NCBI RefSeq assembly: GCF_020297485.1 | Contig: NZ_JAIWZC010000001.1 | Span: 1,364,001-1,428,000 of the forward strand | Reading direction: 5' to 3' | Source of the DNA: Enterocloster clostridioformis | GTDB taxonomy: Bacteria; Bacillota; Clostridia; Lachnospirales; Lachnospiraceae | Length of the DNA: 64,000 nt | In this document: positions 46,046 through 55,638 of the stretch, piece after piece | Layout: each line of letters starts with the position of its first letter | How positions within the stretch are numbered: position 1 is the first letter of the stretch | Made by a program: the position numbers and the translations under genes | Notes under the pieces: generated by a model | The model's database searches: none | Told to the model about the DNA's origin: nothing | The model's input: the letters and a program-made list of their open reading frames with translations, nothing else

Positions 46046-47800
46046 ATGAAATCAAAAGAACCGGGGGCAATCCGGCAGCTTTTTATGTTTGTTGGCAGTA
46101 GCAAGGGGAAAATGAAATTTTCCATTCTTATGGCCGTTTTAGGGGAACTATTTGGTATGGTTCCATTCCTTATGCTGGCTATGTTGGCAGACTCACTCTA
46201 TTCCGGAACAGCTACTACTAAAGATACGGTGATACTGGCGGGAATCGCGGCACTTTGCCAGTGCATTAAGACATTCCTTACATGGAGGTCGTCCCTTCTG
46301 TCCCACCGTATTTCCTTTACTATTTTACAAAATATACGTGAAAAAATTGCCGATAAAATGGCGAAGGTTCCCATGGGCGTCATGTTGGAAACCCCTTCCG
46401 GCAGTTTTAAAAACCTAATTGTAGATAATGTGGCAAAGCTAGAGGATTCTATGGCCCATTTTATGCCTGAACTTCCGTCACACATCACAGCACCTCTATG
46501 CAGTATTCTATTAATCTTTATTTTGGATTGGCGCTTGGGGTTGGCCTCTTTAATTACTGTCCCGTTGGGAGGTTTGTTTTTCGCTGCCATGATGCGCGGA
46601 TATGCCTCCCGTATGGAAAACTATATGTGTTCTGCGAATGAAATGAACAGTTCTCTTGTGGAATATGTAAATGGTATTCAGGTCATTAAAGCTTTTAACC
46701 GGTCCAGCTCGTCCTATGGGCAATATTCAAAAGCTGTCAATCACTTCCACGACTGCACCATAGAATGGTGGAGTGAGTGCTGGCTATGGAATGCGGCCGC
46801 TCGTGCAGTCCTTCCCTCCACCTTACTTGGCACGCTTCCTATAGGCGCTTTGCTTTTTATGAATGGTTCGATTACTTTACCGGTTCTGATGATATGTCTT
46901 ATTGTCCCCCTTGGCTTTACAGGGCCGCTGATGAAAGTATCGGAAGCCATGGAGCAGGTAAGTATGATCAAAGGAAACCTTGAACAAGTTACTGCCTTCT
47001 TAAAAACTCCTGAACTGCAGCGGCCTGCGGACCCGGTTACTCTCACAGAACCGACATTTGAATTTAGCCACGTTTGCTTTGGTTATAACAAAAGTGAAGT
47101 GCTGCACGATATCTCATTTAAGACGTCACCGAAATCAATGACAGCGATTGTCGGTCCCTCCGGATCTGGTAAATCTACCATAGCCAAATTAATGGCGGGA
47201 TTTTGGGATGCCACCTCCGGGACTGTGCTTTTTGGTTCACAGGATATTCGCAACATCCCCTTTGAGCAGCTGATGGGAGAAATCAGTTATGTTGCACAGG
47301 ATAACTTTCTTTTTGATAAAACCATCCGTGATAATATCCGCATGGGTAATCCAGCCGCAACGGACGAACAAATAGAAACCGTTGCAAAAGCTGCAAACTG
47401 CCATGATTTTATCATGCAATTAGAAAAAGGCTACGACACTATGGCCGGAGATGCCGGAGACCGCCTATCCGGCGGAGAACGCCAACGTATCACCATAGCG
47501 CGTGCCATGCTCAAAAAAGCTTCCGTGGTTATTCTTGATGAAGCAACTGCCTATGCAGACCCGGAAAATGAAGCACTGATACAAGAAGCACTCAGTAAGT
47601 TAATTTCTGGGAAAACCCTAATTGTTGTTGCACATCGCCTGAATACAATCCGCAATGCCGATCAAATCCTTGTTGTAGCTGATGGAACAATAGCTGGATG
47701 CGGAACGCAAGATGAACTGTTAGAGAACTGCCCTCTTTATAAGAAAATGTGGGAGAATTATTCAGATGCGGTAACTTCCAAAACGAAAGGAGAATCTTAG
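46046..47800 (+). CDS. YbtP/IrtA-like ABC half-transporter
   Basis: A membrane-fused ABC protein of 584 residues. Six helices lie in residues 20-310, then the nucleotide-binding domain: Walker A GPSGSGKSTIAKL, Q-loop VAQDNFLFDK, signature LSGGERQRITIARA, Walker B VVILDEATAYADPENE. The wording AYADPENE is typical of the exporter-fold ABC proteins that import siderophores (YbtPQ, IrtAB). It is immediately followed by its partner (TAG then ATG), so the two make a heterodimer. It is divergent from tetR, with AAAGGAAG before the ATG. The direction of transport (import of the metal complex or export of the free product) cannot be decided from sequence; family precedent favours import. Confidence 0.9.
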   Translation: MKSKEPGAIRQLFMFVGSSKGKMKFSILMAVLGELFGMVPFLMLAMLADSLYSGTATTKDTVILAGIAALCQCIKTFLTWRSSLLSHRISFTILQNIREKIADKMAKVPMGVMLETPSGSFKNLIVDNVAKLEDSMAHFMPELPSHITAPLCSILLIFILDWRLGLASLITVPLGGLFFAAMMRGYASRMENYMCSANEMNSSLVEYVNGIQVIKAFNRSSSSYGQYSKAVNHFHDCTIEWWSECWLWNAAARAVLPSTLLGTLPIGALLFMNGSITLPVLMICLIVPLGFTGPLMKVSEAMEQVSMIKGNLEQVTAFLKTPELQRPADPVTLTEPTFEFSHVCFGYNKSEVLHDISFKTSPKSMTAIVGPSGSGKSTIAKLMAGFWDATSGTVLFGSQDIRNIPFEQLMGEISYVAQDNFLFDKTIRDNIRMGNPAATDEQIETVAKAANCHDFIMQLEKGYDTMAGDAGDRLSGGERQRITIARAMLKKASVVILDEATAYADPENEALIQEALSKLISGKTLIVVAHRLNTIRNADQILVVADGTIAGCGTQDELLENCPLYKKMWENYSDAVTSKTKGES

Positions 47801-49525
47801 ATGTTTGAAATGATTTCTCGTATTTATAAAATCGCCGGCTCCAGCCGAAAAAAAATAACACTTGGAATACTGTGTAATATTTTAAAATCTTTTTTTCAAA
47901 GTTTTATGATGCTCAGTGTATTTTTAATCATGTTGAACCTTGATGCACTAACTTCCTCAATAATTTTAAAAGCTGTAACTATCATTCTTATTAGTATTCT
48001 TGGACGTTTCTTTTTCCAATGGATGAGTGACCGTACCATGAGCGGAACCGGTTATGATATTTTCCGTGATTACCGTTTAGAAATCGGTGAGCGATTAAAA
48101 CAAGCACCTATGGGTTATTTTTCAGAGCAGAATCTTGGAACCATCCAAACAATTTTAACCACTACCATAGCGGATCTGGAAGGTTACTCAATGATGGCTA
48201 TCGAACAGATGACCAGTGGTGTTGCTATGGCGTTCCTTATGTCTTTCATGATGTTCTTTTTCAACCCAATAATAGGGACACTAAGTATGATAGGCTTAGT
48301 AATTGGCCTGTCAGTATTACGCCTGGTCAGACAGCGGGCCGCGGAACATTCGCCAATTTATCAGGCTGCCCAGGAAAATCTGGTTAACAAATGTTTAGAG
48401 TACATACGTGGAATTGCTGTTCTCCGTTCATTTTCGAACGGCAAAAGCGGTCAGCAAGAGGTACACACCGCATTTCAAAGGAAATGGGATGCTGATTATA
48501 CGCAAGAAAAGGCAACCGCAGGTGTTCTCCGGCTATATGGCCTTGTTTATAAATTGATGAGTTGTGTCTTAATCGCTGCTGCTGGTATCTTATACATGGA
48601 CGGAAAAATTTCCCTGCCATTCTGTATGACATTTTTGTTTTGTGCATTTACTGTCTATTCTGATTTGGAAACTATGGGAAACAGTGCATTCTTGAGCAAG
48701 AAAATAAATACCGAATTAGACCGTTTAGAGGAAGTGACAAATATTCCCCAAATGGACACCACCACGGATAAACTCCATCCTTCCATATATGAGATTTCAT
48801 TAAAAGATGTATCGTTTGGCTATGGTTCCCGCAGAATTATTGACCACATATCCTTAAACATACCAGAACATACTACATGTGCGATTGTAGGTCCGTCAGG
48901 AAGCGGTAAGACGACATTATGCAACTTAATCGCTCGTTTCTGGGACGTTCAGGAAGGCTCTGTTTGTATTGGCGGCCAAAATGTGAAAGACTATACCGCT
49001 GACAGTGTGCTTGACTGTATCAGTATGGTTTTCCAAAAGGTTTATCTATTCCATGACACAATTGAAAATAATATTAAGTTTGGGAATCCTGATGCGTCAC
49101 TTCAAGAAGTAATGGAGGCAGCAAAAAGAGCCTGCTGTCATGACTTCATTATGGCCTTGCCAAATGGATATCAGACTGTAATTGGCGAAAGTGGATCTAC
49201 ATTATCGGGCGGCGAGAAACAAAGAATCTCCATTGCACGGGCAATTTTAAAAGACGCACCCATTGTCATTTTAGATGAAGCGACCTCCAGTGTTGACCCT
49301 GAAAATGAACAGGCACTTTTATCTGCGATTGAGGAGCTGACTAAAAATAAGACTTTAATTTCTATAGCCCACCGATTGAGTACCGTACAAAAAGCTGATC
49401 AGATTATTGTGATTGATAATGGGCAAGTCAGACAAAAGGGCACCCATGACCAACTCAGTAAAAAGGACGGAATTTACCGGAATTTCCTTAAATTACGAGT
49501 GGAAGCCACCGGATGGCAATTATAA
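47801..49525 (+). CDS. YbtQ/IrtB-like ABC half-transporter
   Basis: The 574-residue partner of the preceding gene, starting at the base after its stop. It has six helices, then Walker A GPSGSGKTTLCNL, Q-loop VFQKVYLFHD, signature LSGGEKQRISIARAIL, Walker B IVILDEATSSVDPENE and switch His IAHRLS. The C-terminus ATGWQL looks complete. The stop is only 39 bases before the truncated IS66, so the insertion nearly clipped it. Similar sequence in the fragment at 18649 suggests related transporters were once present on the other side of the cluster. Confidence 0.9.
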   Translation: MFEMISRIYKIAGSSRKKITLGILCNILKSFFQSFMMLSVFLIMLNLDALTSSIILKAVTIILISILGRFFFQWMSDRTMSGTGYDIFRDYRLEIGERLKQAPMGYFSEQNLGTIQTILTTTIADLEGYSMMAIEQMTSGVAMAFLMSFMMFFFNPIIGTLSMIGLVIGLSVLRLVRQRAAEHSPIYQAAQENLVNKCLEYIRGIAVLRSFSNGKSGQQEVHTAFQRKWDADYTQEKATAGVLRLYGLVYKLMSCVLIAAAGILYMDGKISLPFCMTFLFCAFTVYSDLETMGNSAFLSKKINTELDRLEEVTNIPQMDTTTDKLHPSIYEISLKDVSFGYGSRRIIDHISLNIPEHTTCAIVGPSGSGKTTLCNLIARFWDVQEGSVCIGGQNVKDYTADSVLDCISMVFQKVYLFHDTIENNIKFGNPDASLQEVMEAAKRACCHDFIMALPNGYQTVIGESGSTLSGGEKQRISIARAILKDAPIVILDEATSSVDPENEQALLSAIEELTKNKTLISIAHRLSTVQKADQIIVIDNGQVRQKGTHDQLSKKDGIYRNFLKLRVEATGWQL

Positions 49526-49564
49526 ATATTACCATTTCACCCCTCTGTATCAATGAAAACCAGT

Positions 49565-49912
49565 GCTTCGGGGGAACCCAGCTGCGGACCGCTTTTGGCT
49601 GCTCCGGGTTCAGGCCCACCAGCAGCCAGCGGAGCTGCTGGTGGGAGATCTGTCTGGCTTCTTCGCCCGTCCGCGGCCATTGGAGGCGGCCGTTTTCGTA
49701 GCGCTTATAGAACAGGCAGAAGCCGTCCCCTTCATAATGGACTGCCTCGATCCGGTCCGCCCGTTTCCCGCAGAAAAGGAACAGGGAATTGCTGTAAGGG
49801 TCAAGCTGAAAGCTGTACTGGATGATATCCACCAGACCGTCCAGCTGTTTTCTCATATCTTGTACCCGGTGCGCAGATAGATCTTTTCCACCCGGGAGAG
49901 GTCACCTAACAT
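49565..49912 (-). pseudogene. tnpB: IS66 TnpB, frameshifted and 3'-truncated
   Basis: From the ATG at 49912 the sequence follows the intact TnpB (MLGDLSRVEKIYLRTGY) but lacks one C (TACAAG against TACACAG), shifting the frame. The matching frame resumes at MRKQLDGLVDI and runs to WVPPK, where the copy is cut and the frame enters unrelated DNA. Not functional. Confidence 0.85.
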
Positions 49913-50301
49913 GATCTCACCGCTTTCAGAATGGTCTCCAGCAACTCGCGGGGCGTATCTTCAAAGAGGTCAACAGTCACCGTACCGGCACGGAGTACTG
50001 CTGCAGGAGCGGCACAGGGATCCTGCCTGCCGTGAAGGGATACCTCCGTAAATTCCGGAGCCGCATCCGGAATCAACGCAGTCTGCTCCATGACCGGCCT
50101 GCATCCATGACTCTTTCGGGGCAGTTCTTCAAGCGCCAGTTTCCGGATCTTTGCGATCCAGTAGTAATAGCTTTTTAGGGAGATATGATGTTGTTCGCAC
50201 CATGCCTGGTTTGTTAGACCGGAGGCTCTGCATTGCCGGATCACGTCCAGCCAGTACTGAAGTTTTACCTGTTTATCCGGAGTTAAAGCGGAAATGTCCA
50301 T
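49906..50301 (-). CDS. tnpA: IS66 TnpA (copy in truncated element)
   Basis: A protein of 131 residues that appears identical to the copy at 54844-55239. The N-terminus is helix-turn-helix-like (LTNQAWCEQHHISLKSYYYW). TnpA is an accessory protein of IS66 transposition. The frame is intact, but the element lacks the transposase gene, so it could act only together with the complete copy. Confidence 0.88.
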   Translation of the reverse strand: MDISALTPDKQVKLQYWLDVIRQCRASGLTNQAWCEQHHISLKSYYYWIAKIRKLALEELPRKSHGCRPVMEQTALIPDAAPEFTEVSLHGRQDPCAAPAAVLRAGTVTVDLFEDTPRELLETILKAVRSC

Positions 50302-50415
50302 TGGTATTCTCCTTTATCTGGATTTAGAGTTTTGGGAGGGAACTCTAAAAACTCTAACCCCAAGTTTACAAGAGAACGCCAAATATTTCACTACACGTTC
50401 TTATTTGACGCTTAC

Positions 50416-50577
50416 AATGAAACAGCGGCATTGTCGGAACTGGAAAAAGTGAAAGAAACATGAGGAGGGAAGTATCCCTATGCGATCAGCAACTGGGAAA
50501 ACAACTGGGAGGATGTAAGCTCTTTCTTCCAGTTTTCAGATGACATCCGCCGCATCATGTATACGACTTATACCGAC
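50416..50577 (+). pseudogene. IS256-family transposase fragment
   Basis: The plus frame reads NETAALSELEKVKET, a TGA at 50461-50463, then GGKYPYAISNWENNWEDVSS and FFQFSDDIRRIMYTT. This matches the part of mutator-type transposases that reads KYP..SWRNNW..L..FF..P..IR..IYTT. The left side is cut by the IS66 end and the right side by an inverted repeat. Confidence 0.75.
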
Positions 50578-50579
50578 CA

Positions 50580-50652
50580 AAAAACTATACCGACATTTTT
50601 GGGAAAGCCGCCAGTTACAGCCATTTCCTAAAAAAATGTCGGTATAGTTTTT
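50580..50652. repeat. Perfect 21-base inverted repeat
   Basis: AAAAACTATACCGACATTTTT at 50580-50600 is exactly complemented at 50632-50652, around a 31-base spacer. It could be a bidirectional terminator or the ends of a tiny element. It separates the IS256 fragment from the integrase fragment. Confidence 0.75.
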
Positions 50653-50706
50653 GACCTTTTCCTAAATAGCCTTCATGATGGAACAAAAAGAAGGAGGCTT
50701 CCATTA

Positions 50707-50925
50707 ATGAAGGAAAACCAAAAGGAACTTGATGAATTGATCCAGGAAGTAATGGAGCAGATGAGGGAAAGAAGGTATGGAAAAAAGATAGTTACACGTT
50801 ATCGATCCAGTTTTCAACTTCTTATGACCCTATCACATGATATAGGAGATGACAGGCTTTCAGAAAAACTCATAAAAACTCTCATTCCTTTCGCTTCGCT
50901 TAGGCACAAAACAGTTATGAAATAG
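50707..50925 (+). pseudogene. N-terminal fragment of a tyrosine recombinase
   Basis: A frame of 72 codons with a good ribosome site (AAGGAGG). DELIQEVMEQMRERRYGKKI VTRYRSSFQLL is typical of the SAM-like N-terminal core-binding domain of clostridial site-specific integrases. Homology stops at about 50885 (LSEKLIKT), where an IS110 element probably inserted; the catalytic domain is absent. Confidence 0.6.
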
Positions 50926-51184
50926 CAAGTTTGTGCTTCCGCTATTTTATTTTTGATGTTAAACTCTCCTCAGACAGATACACTACAGAGCACGGAGGAG
51001 GAAGTAGAATCGGTTCCTCCATTTGGGATCAAGTCCGCATAAAAACATGTGTCGGCTGTCTTCTCAAGCACAAACCAGTGACGCCTTGAGCTCGTAACCT
51101 AATCATTGTCAAAGCAATTCCTTAGGTCTTTCTTTGCTGGACAGCCAGTCAATGTCTGTCTATTTTACTTAGGAGGGCTGTTTT
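50926..51184 (+). other. IS110 left non-coding end, candidate bridge RNA region
   Basis: About 250 bases without a gene before the IS110 transposase. It contains hairpin-forming stretches, such as GGAGGA ... TCCTCC near 50995-51020, and AGGAGG nine bases before the transposase ATG. IS110-group elements carry their bridge RNA in this position. The exact element end and the RNA limits cannot be fixed here. Confidence 0.4.
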
Positions 51185-51392
51185 ATGTTATCTATCAAAC
51201 ACTTTGTCTGCTGTGGCATGGACGTTCACAAGAAATTTGTTGTCGCTACCATTGCTCTGACAGACTACAGGGGCGTTACTTCTTATGTTAAAAAGCGGTT
51301 CGCCACCTTCAATTCCGATCTTAATTCTTTGAAAAAATGGCTTCTTTCTTTCAATTGCACTGAGATCTGCCTCGAATCCACTGGTAAATACT

Positions 51393-53415
51393 GCGCGCAC
51401 ATATGGTGCACATAACAAATCCTCCGCAAGCAGGAGGAAGGCATTGGTATAAAAATGCCGCCATCAACCGGCTGACCTGCAAGGGAAACCACAACAGGGA
51501 CAAACGCATGCCGGCAACGCCGTAAGCCAATGAAATTGCCAAGTTGCGGCTGAACGGCAAGATGAACGTATCGACAAAGACAAAAGCTACACTGCCTGAA
51601 GGATAGCCCAAGGAGTCTTAGCCGGGTCACCAGCGAATGGCAATTGTAACGCTGGGTGGCAGTGATAACGGAATCCCAGTATTGTTCCGGTATATATACC
51701 CACTGCCAGCCATCCGCTGTAAGCGGAAACGGGCGAAAATCCTGTCTGAAACGGTACACGCTATGTTATGCGCATGAAATGTGGATTGCCTAAAGCGGTT
51801 ATACCGCCATGGCAACGGAGTCCCCATAGTAGTCCGGGCAGCGGAAAGCGCTGTACATGGCGAAGGGGGACAGTTTGTGATTTCAATACCTAAAGGAAGG
51901 ATGTGCGAGACATCATGAGAAGTCCCGAAGCTGTCATTCAGCCCTTAGCCAGATTAAAATCAACTTCACCGGGGTCAGATGGTTTATCGAAGGTGATATC
52001 CATTCCTACTTTGATATGGTAGACCATCACGTGCTGATAAGCATTCTCCGCAGAAGGATAAAGGACGAAGCCTTTATCAGCCTAATCTGGAAATTTCTAA
52101 GAGCCGGGCACCTGGAAAACGGACAATTACACAGACCGGACAGAGGACTGCACCAGGGTTCAATTATCAGTCCTATCCTTGCCAATATTTACCTGAACGA
52201 ACTTGACTGTTTTATGGCGACATACAAAACCTCCTTTGATAAGGGGACAAAACGACAGCTGTCCAAAGAATACATTTCTGTCCAAAATAAAGAACAACGG
52301 TTGAGGAAGTCCATCTCCGGGCTTGCTGGGAATTCCAGAGAGAGAACCCAAAAACTAAAAGAACTCAAAGCGTTGCGCAACCAACGGGTATCTATGTCCT
52401 GCTCCCAGCCAATGGATTCTTCATTCAGAAGGATTTTCTACCAAAGGTACGCGGACGACATCCTTATCGGAATAATCGGCAGCAAACAGGACGCTATAGC
52501 AACCAAACAGGTAATCCGGTCATTCCTGCTTAAGGAATTACATCTGGAGCTGTCCGAAGAAAAAACACTGGTTACCCATGGATATGAAAAAGCACAATTC
52601 CTCGGTTACGAAATAACCATTGGCCGAAAAGGCGTCCCGTCCAGGGATAAGCTGGGAAAACTGTCAGACCGTCACCATGGAAGAGTCAGGCTTTACCTCC
52701 CCAAGCAAGCGTGGTTAAAGAAATTAATACAGTCTGAGACAATAAAAATCGAACACAACGCTGATGGAAAGGAAATCTGGAAACCGAAAACAAGAAATAA
52801 CCTGCTCTATCTCCCCGACCATGAAATCTTCCGTATATACAACTGGGAAATCGTCGGTTTATACCAATACTACAGGTTTGCGGACAATGCATCGGTGCTC
52901 AATGATTATTATTACATCATGAAATACAGCCTTGCTAAAACACTCGCAGGAAAACACAAAAGTTCAGTGCACAAAATAATGAGGAAATATTTCAGGGAAG
53001 GACGCATGCAGACACGTTACCAAACCCATAATGGCTTCAAAACAGTATACTTATATGACTATGGTTTCAAAAAACAACCCATCATCACAAACCATGCTAG
53101 TAAAAAACAATCCAAGGAGTTGCTCACACGCTTTTCAAAAGACTGTTGTGAACTTTGCGGTGAAACAAAACCTGGAACAATAGTCCACCATGTAAGAAAG
53201 CTGTCAGAACTATCCGGAGTCACCGACTGGGAACGAAAAATGCTTGAAATGAACCGGAAAACCCTGGTTGTATGCGAAACTTGTTATAGCAAAATAGTAA
53301 GTGGATTTTAAGTCAACACAAATGGAGAGCCGTATGCATTGAAAGGTGCACGTACGGTTCGGGGGCAAGCACGCAAAAACCTGCCTTTGGGCAAGGCGTT
53401 GTGTGCTTAGCCTAC
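51393..53415 (+). mobile_element. Group II intron inserted in the IS110 transposase
   Basis: 2023 bases. The 5' end GCGCGCAC differs by one base from the usual GTGCG start, and the 3' end is CCTAC. Limits were set by restoring the transposase frame (TAC-T/GG-ATT giving Tyr-Trp-Ile). The first 500 bases are structured non-coding RNA domains, followed by a reverse-transcriptase frame and about 100 bases of domains V and VI (GAGCCGTATGCATTGAAAGG then GTGCACGTACGGTTC). Confidence 0.85.
51915..53311 (+). pseudogene. ltrA: Intron reverse transcriptase/maturase with deleted N-terminal part
   Basis: The proper start, MRSPEAV (ATG at 51915), is present, but after seven codons the sequence jumps, out of frame, to SCHSALSQIKINFTGVRWFI, a motif that normally lies well over 100 residues in. 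Reverse transcriptase blocks 0 to 2 are therefore deleted. The rest is open from 51936: QGSIISPILANIYLNELD, YADDILIG catalytic box, maturase X region and a C-terminal HNH-like endonuclease (CELCGE, IVHHV, CETCY). A start at 52016 is a formal possibility but would lack the fingers domain. Autonomous mobility is not expected. Confidence 0.82.
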
Positions 53416-54603
53416 GGATTCCAATTTTTAATATCCTGGAGGATTCCTGTCACGTTGTCGTTGCTAACCCCAAGTATGTCAGGGCTATCAAAGGACAGAA
53501 AACCGATGACAAAGACTCCGCCTGGATTGCGGATCTGTTTAAATTTGATATTGTTCCTTCCAGTTATATCCCCTGTAAGCAAATTCGCATGCTTCGGGAA
53601 TTGTTCCGATACCGGCAGAAACTGATTGGCCACCGCAGCAGTGAGAAAAACCGGTTACAGAATGCTCTTACGGTTTCCAACATTGCCCTTGCATCCGTCC
53701 TCTCAGATTCCTTTGGAAAATCAGCGACCGCCATCGTTGACTATATCCTGACCTGTGAGGTATTTGACCCCGAATACTGTAAATCCCTGCTTCTTAAAAA
53801 AGCAAAGGACAAGGCAGATGATGTTGTAACCTCCATAATCGGTTATGAACTGCGCCGTGACCAATCCGTTAAGATTAAGGTCTGCAGAAAGCATTTCGAT
53901 GAAATCAATGAGTGCGTCTCCACTCTCGAAGAAACGATTTCCGACCTGGCTAAACCTTACCATAAATTTATCGAATTGGCTACTACAATTCCTGGAATTA
54001 CAGAGCAGTCTGCCACCTTTATCATTGCTGAAAACGGGGTGGATATGGCGGTATTCAAATCCTCAAAACGTTTGTGCTCCTGGGCTGGGCTGGCTCCTGA
54101 AAATAACGAAAGTGCCGGTAAAAAGAAGAGCGTCCATGTTTCAAGAGCCGGGGTGTACTTAAAGCCTCTGCTGGTTCAGTGTGCAAATGCTGCCATCAAG
54201 AGTAAAAACCCTTACTTCAGATACAAATATGACCGTATAAAAAAACGTCGTGGTCATAAACGGGCAATCATTGCCATTGCACGCATGGTGTTGACTTGCA
54301 TTTACCACATGTTCCAAAAGCAGGAGGTATTTAATCCTGCCGATACGGATTATTCCGCTATTCCTGAAGAAATGTACCGGAAATTTCAGGAACAGTATGA
54401 CAGAAATGCCATCAAACGTTTAGAGAAACGAGGCTATGTGATTACTCCTCCTGCTATGGCCTGATACCCTTTATTCCATAGGATCCTTTGGGGCGGCAGT
54501 TTACTGGTGCTCTTGTTAAGTTACGACTTTTTTTGATTTTTTCTTTCAACCTAGCTTTCCTGGACAGATTACATCTTCTGACATAACATATCTAATTAGC
54601 CAG

Positions 54604-54729
54604 TAGAAAAGCTTAAATGGCGATACTCGAATTGTTATGGAACATACAGGCCGATACTATGAACCCATGGCACAGTGGTTGTCAGACGCTGGTTTATTCG
54701 TAAGTGCCATTAATCCTAAACTAATAAAA
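54604..54729 (+). pseudogene. Second IS110-family transposase fragment
   Basis: The plus frame reads LNGDTRIVMEHTGRYYEP, MAQWLSDAGLFVSAINPKLI, then runs into the IS66 end at 54730. This is the VMEHTGRYYEP part of IS110 transposases but of a different subtype from the one just upstream. Both ends are lost. Confidence 0.75.
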
Positions 54730-54843
54730 GTAAGCGTCAAATAAGAACGTGTAGTGAAATATTTGGCGTTCTCTTGTAAACTTGGGGTTAGAGTTTTTAG
54801 AGTTCCCTCCCAAAACTCTAAATCCAAATAAAGGAGAATACCA

Positions 54844-55239
54844 ATGGACATTTCCGCTTTAACTCCGGATAAACAGGTAAAACTTCAGTACTGGCTGGAC
54901 GTGATCCGGCAATGCAGAGCCTCCGGTCTAACAAACCAGGCATGGTGCGAACAACATCATATCTCCCTAAAAAGCTATTACTACTGGATCGCAAAGATCC
55001 GGAAACTGGCGCTTGAAGAACTGCCCCGAAAGAGTCATGGATGCAGGCCGGTCATGGAGCAGACTGCGTTGATTCCGGATGCGGCTCCGGAATTTACGGA
55101 GGTATCCCTTCACGGCAGGCAGGATCCCTGTGCCGCTCCTGCAGCAGTACTCCGTGCCGGTACGGTGACTGTTGACCTCTTTGAAGATACGCCCCGCGAG
55201 TTGCTGGAGACCATTCTGAAAGCGGTGAGATCATGTTAG
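54844..55239 (+). CDS. tnpA: IS66 TnpA
   Basis: Accessory protein of 131 residues, with predicted helix-turn-helix RASGLTNQAWCEQHHISL. It has AAAGGAG before the ATG and ends seven bases inside the start of tnpB (overlapping frames), indicating translational coupling. The identical reading frame exists in the truncated copy at 49906-50301. Confidence 0.93.
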   Translation: MDISALTPDKQVKLQYWLDVIRQCRASGLTNQAWCEQHHISLKSYYYWIAKIRKLALEELPRKSHGCRPVMEQTALIPDAAPEFTEVSLHGRQDPCAAPAAVLRAGTVTVDLFEDTPRELLETILKAVRSC

Positions 55240-55607
55240 GTGACCTCTCCCGGGTGGAAAAGATCTATCTGCGCACCGGGTACACAGATATGAGAAAACA
55301 GCTGGACGGTCTGGTGGATATCATCCAGTACAGCTTTCAGCTTGACCCTTACAGCAATTCCCTGTTCCTTTTCTGCGGGAAACGGGCGGACCGGATCGAG
55401 GCAGTCCATTATGAAGGGGACGGCTTCTGCCTGTTCTATAAGCGCTACGAAAACGGCCGCCTCCAATGGCCGCGGACGGGCGAAGAAGCCAGACAGATCT
55501 CCCACCAGCAGCTCCGCTGGCTGCTGGAGGGCCTGAACCCGGAGCAGCCAAAAGCGGTCCGCAGCTGGGTTCCCCCGAAGCCTGAAAACCCCGGGAATTC
55601 CTTATAA
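55233..55607 (+). CDS. tnpB: IS66 TnpB
   Basis: A protein of 124 residues with the family pattern IYLRTGYTDMRKQLDGL, LFLFCGKRADRIE and FCLFYKRYENGRLQWP. It is required for IS66 movement although not the nuclease. Its start overlaps tnpA. It is intact, in contrast to the truncated copy. Confidence 0.94.
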   Translation: MLGDLSRVEKIYLRTGYTDMRKQLDGLVDIIQYSFQLDPYSNSLFLFCGKRADRIEAVHYEGDGFCLFYKRYENGRLQWPRTGEEARQISHQQLRWLLEGLNPEQPKAVRSWVPPKPENPGNSL

Positions 55608-55638
55608 ATGCTGGAAAATCCTGCTGTTTTATGGTATA

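Larger units (their letters stand above)
49565..50415 (-). mobile_element. Truncated IS66-family element, left-end part only
   Basis: A nearly identical inverted copy of bases 54730 to about 55578. The terminal repeat GTAAGCGTCAAATAAG ends at 50415 on the minus strand. Homology stops at 49565 within tnpB; tnpC and the other end are missing. A one-base deletion in tnpB and a few substitutions separate it from the complete copy. Confidence 0.9.
51185..54464 (+). pseudogene. IS110-family transposase split by a group II intron
   Basis: Exon 1 (51185-51392) encodes MLSIKHFVCCGMDVHKKF through CLESTGKY. Exon 2 (53416-54464) continues WIPIFNILEDS to the stop. Joined, they give an uninterrupted 418-residue protein with the RuvC-like Asp (GMDVHKK), ESTGKYW, DDKDSAW and the C-terminal Tnp20 region with catalytic-serine context SWAGLAPENNESAGKKKS. 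Without splicing, translation stops at 51415-51417. The transposase would be usable only if the intron splices; its own maturase is damaged, so splicing would need another source. Confidence 0.85.
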
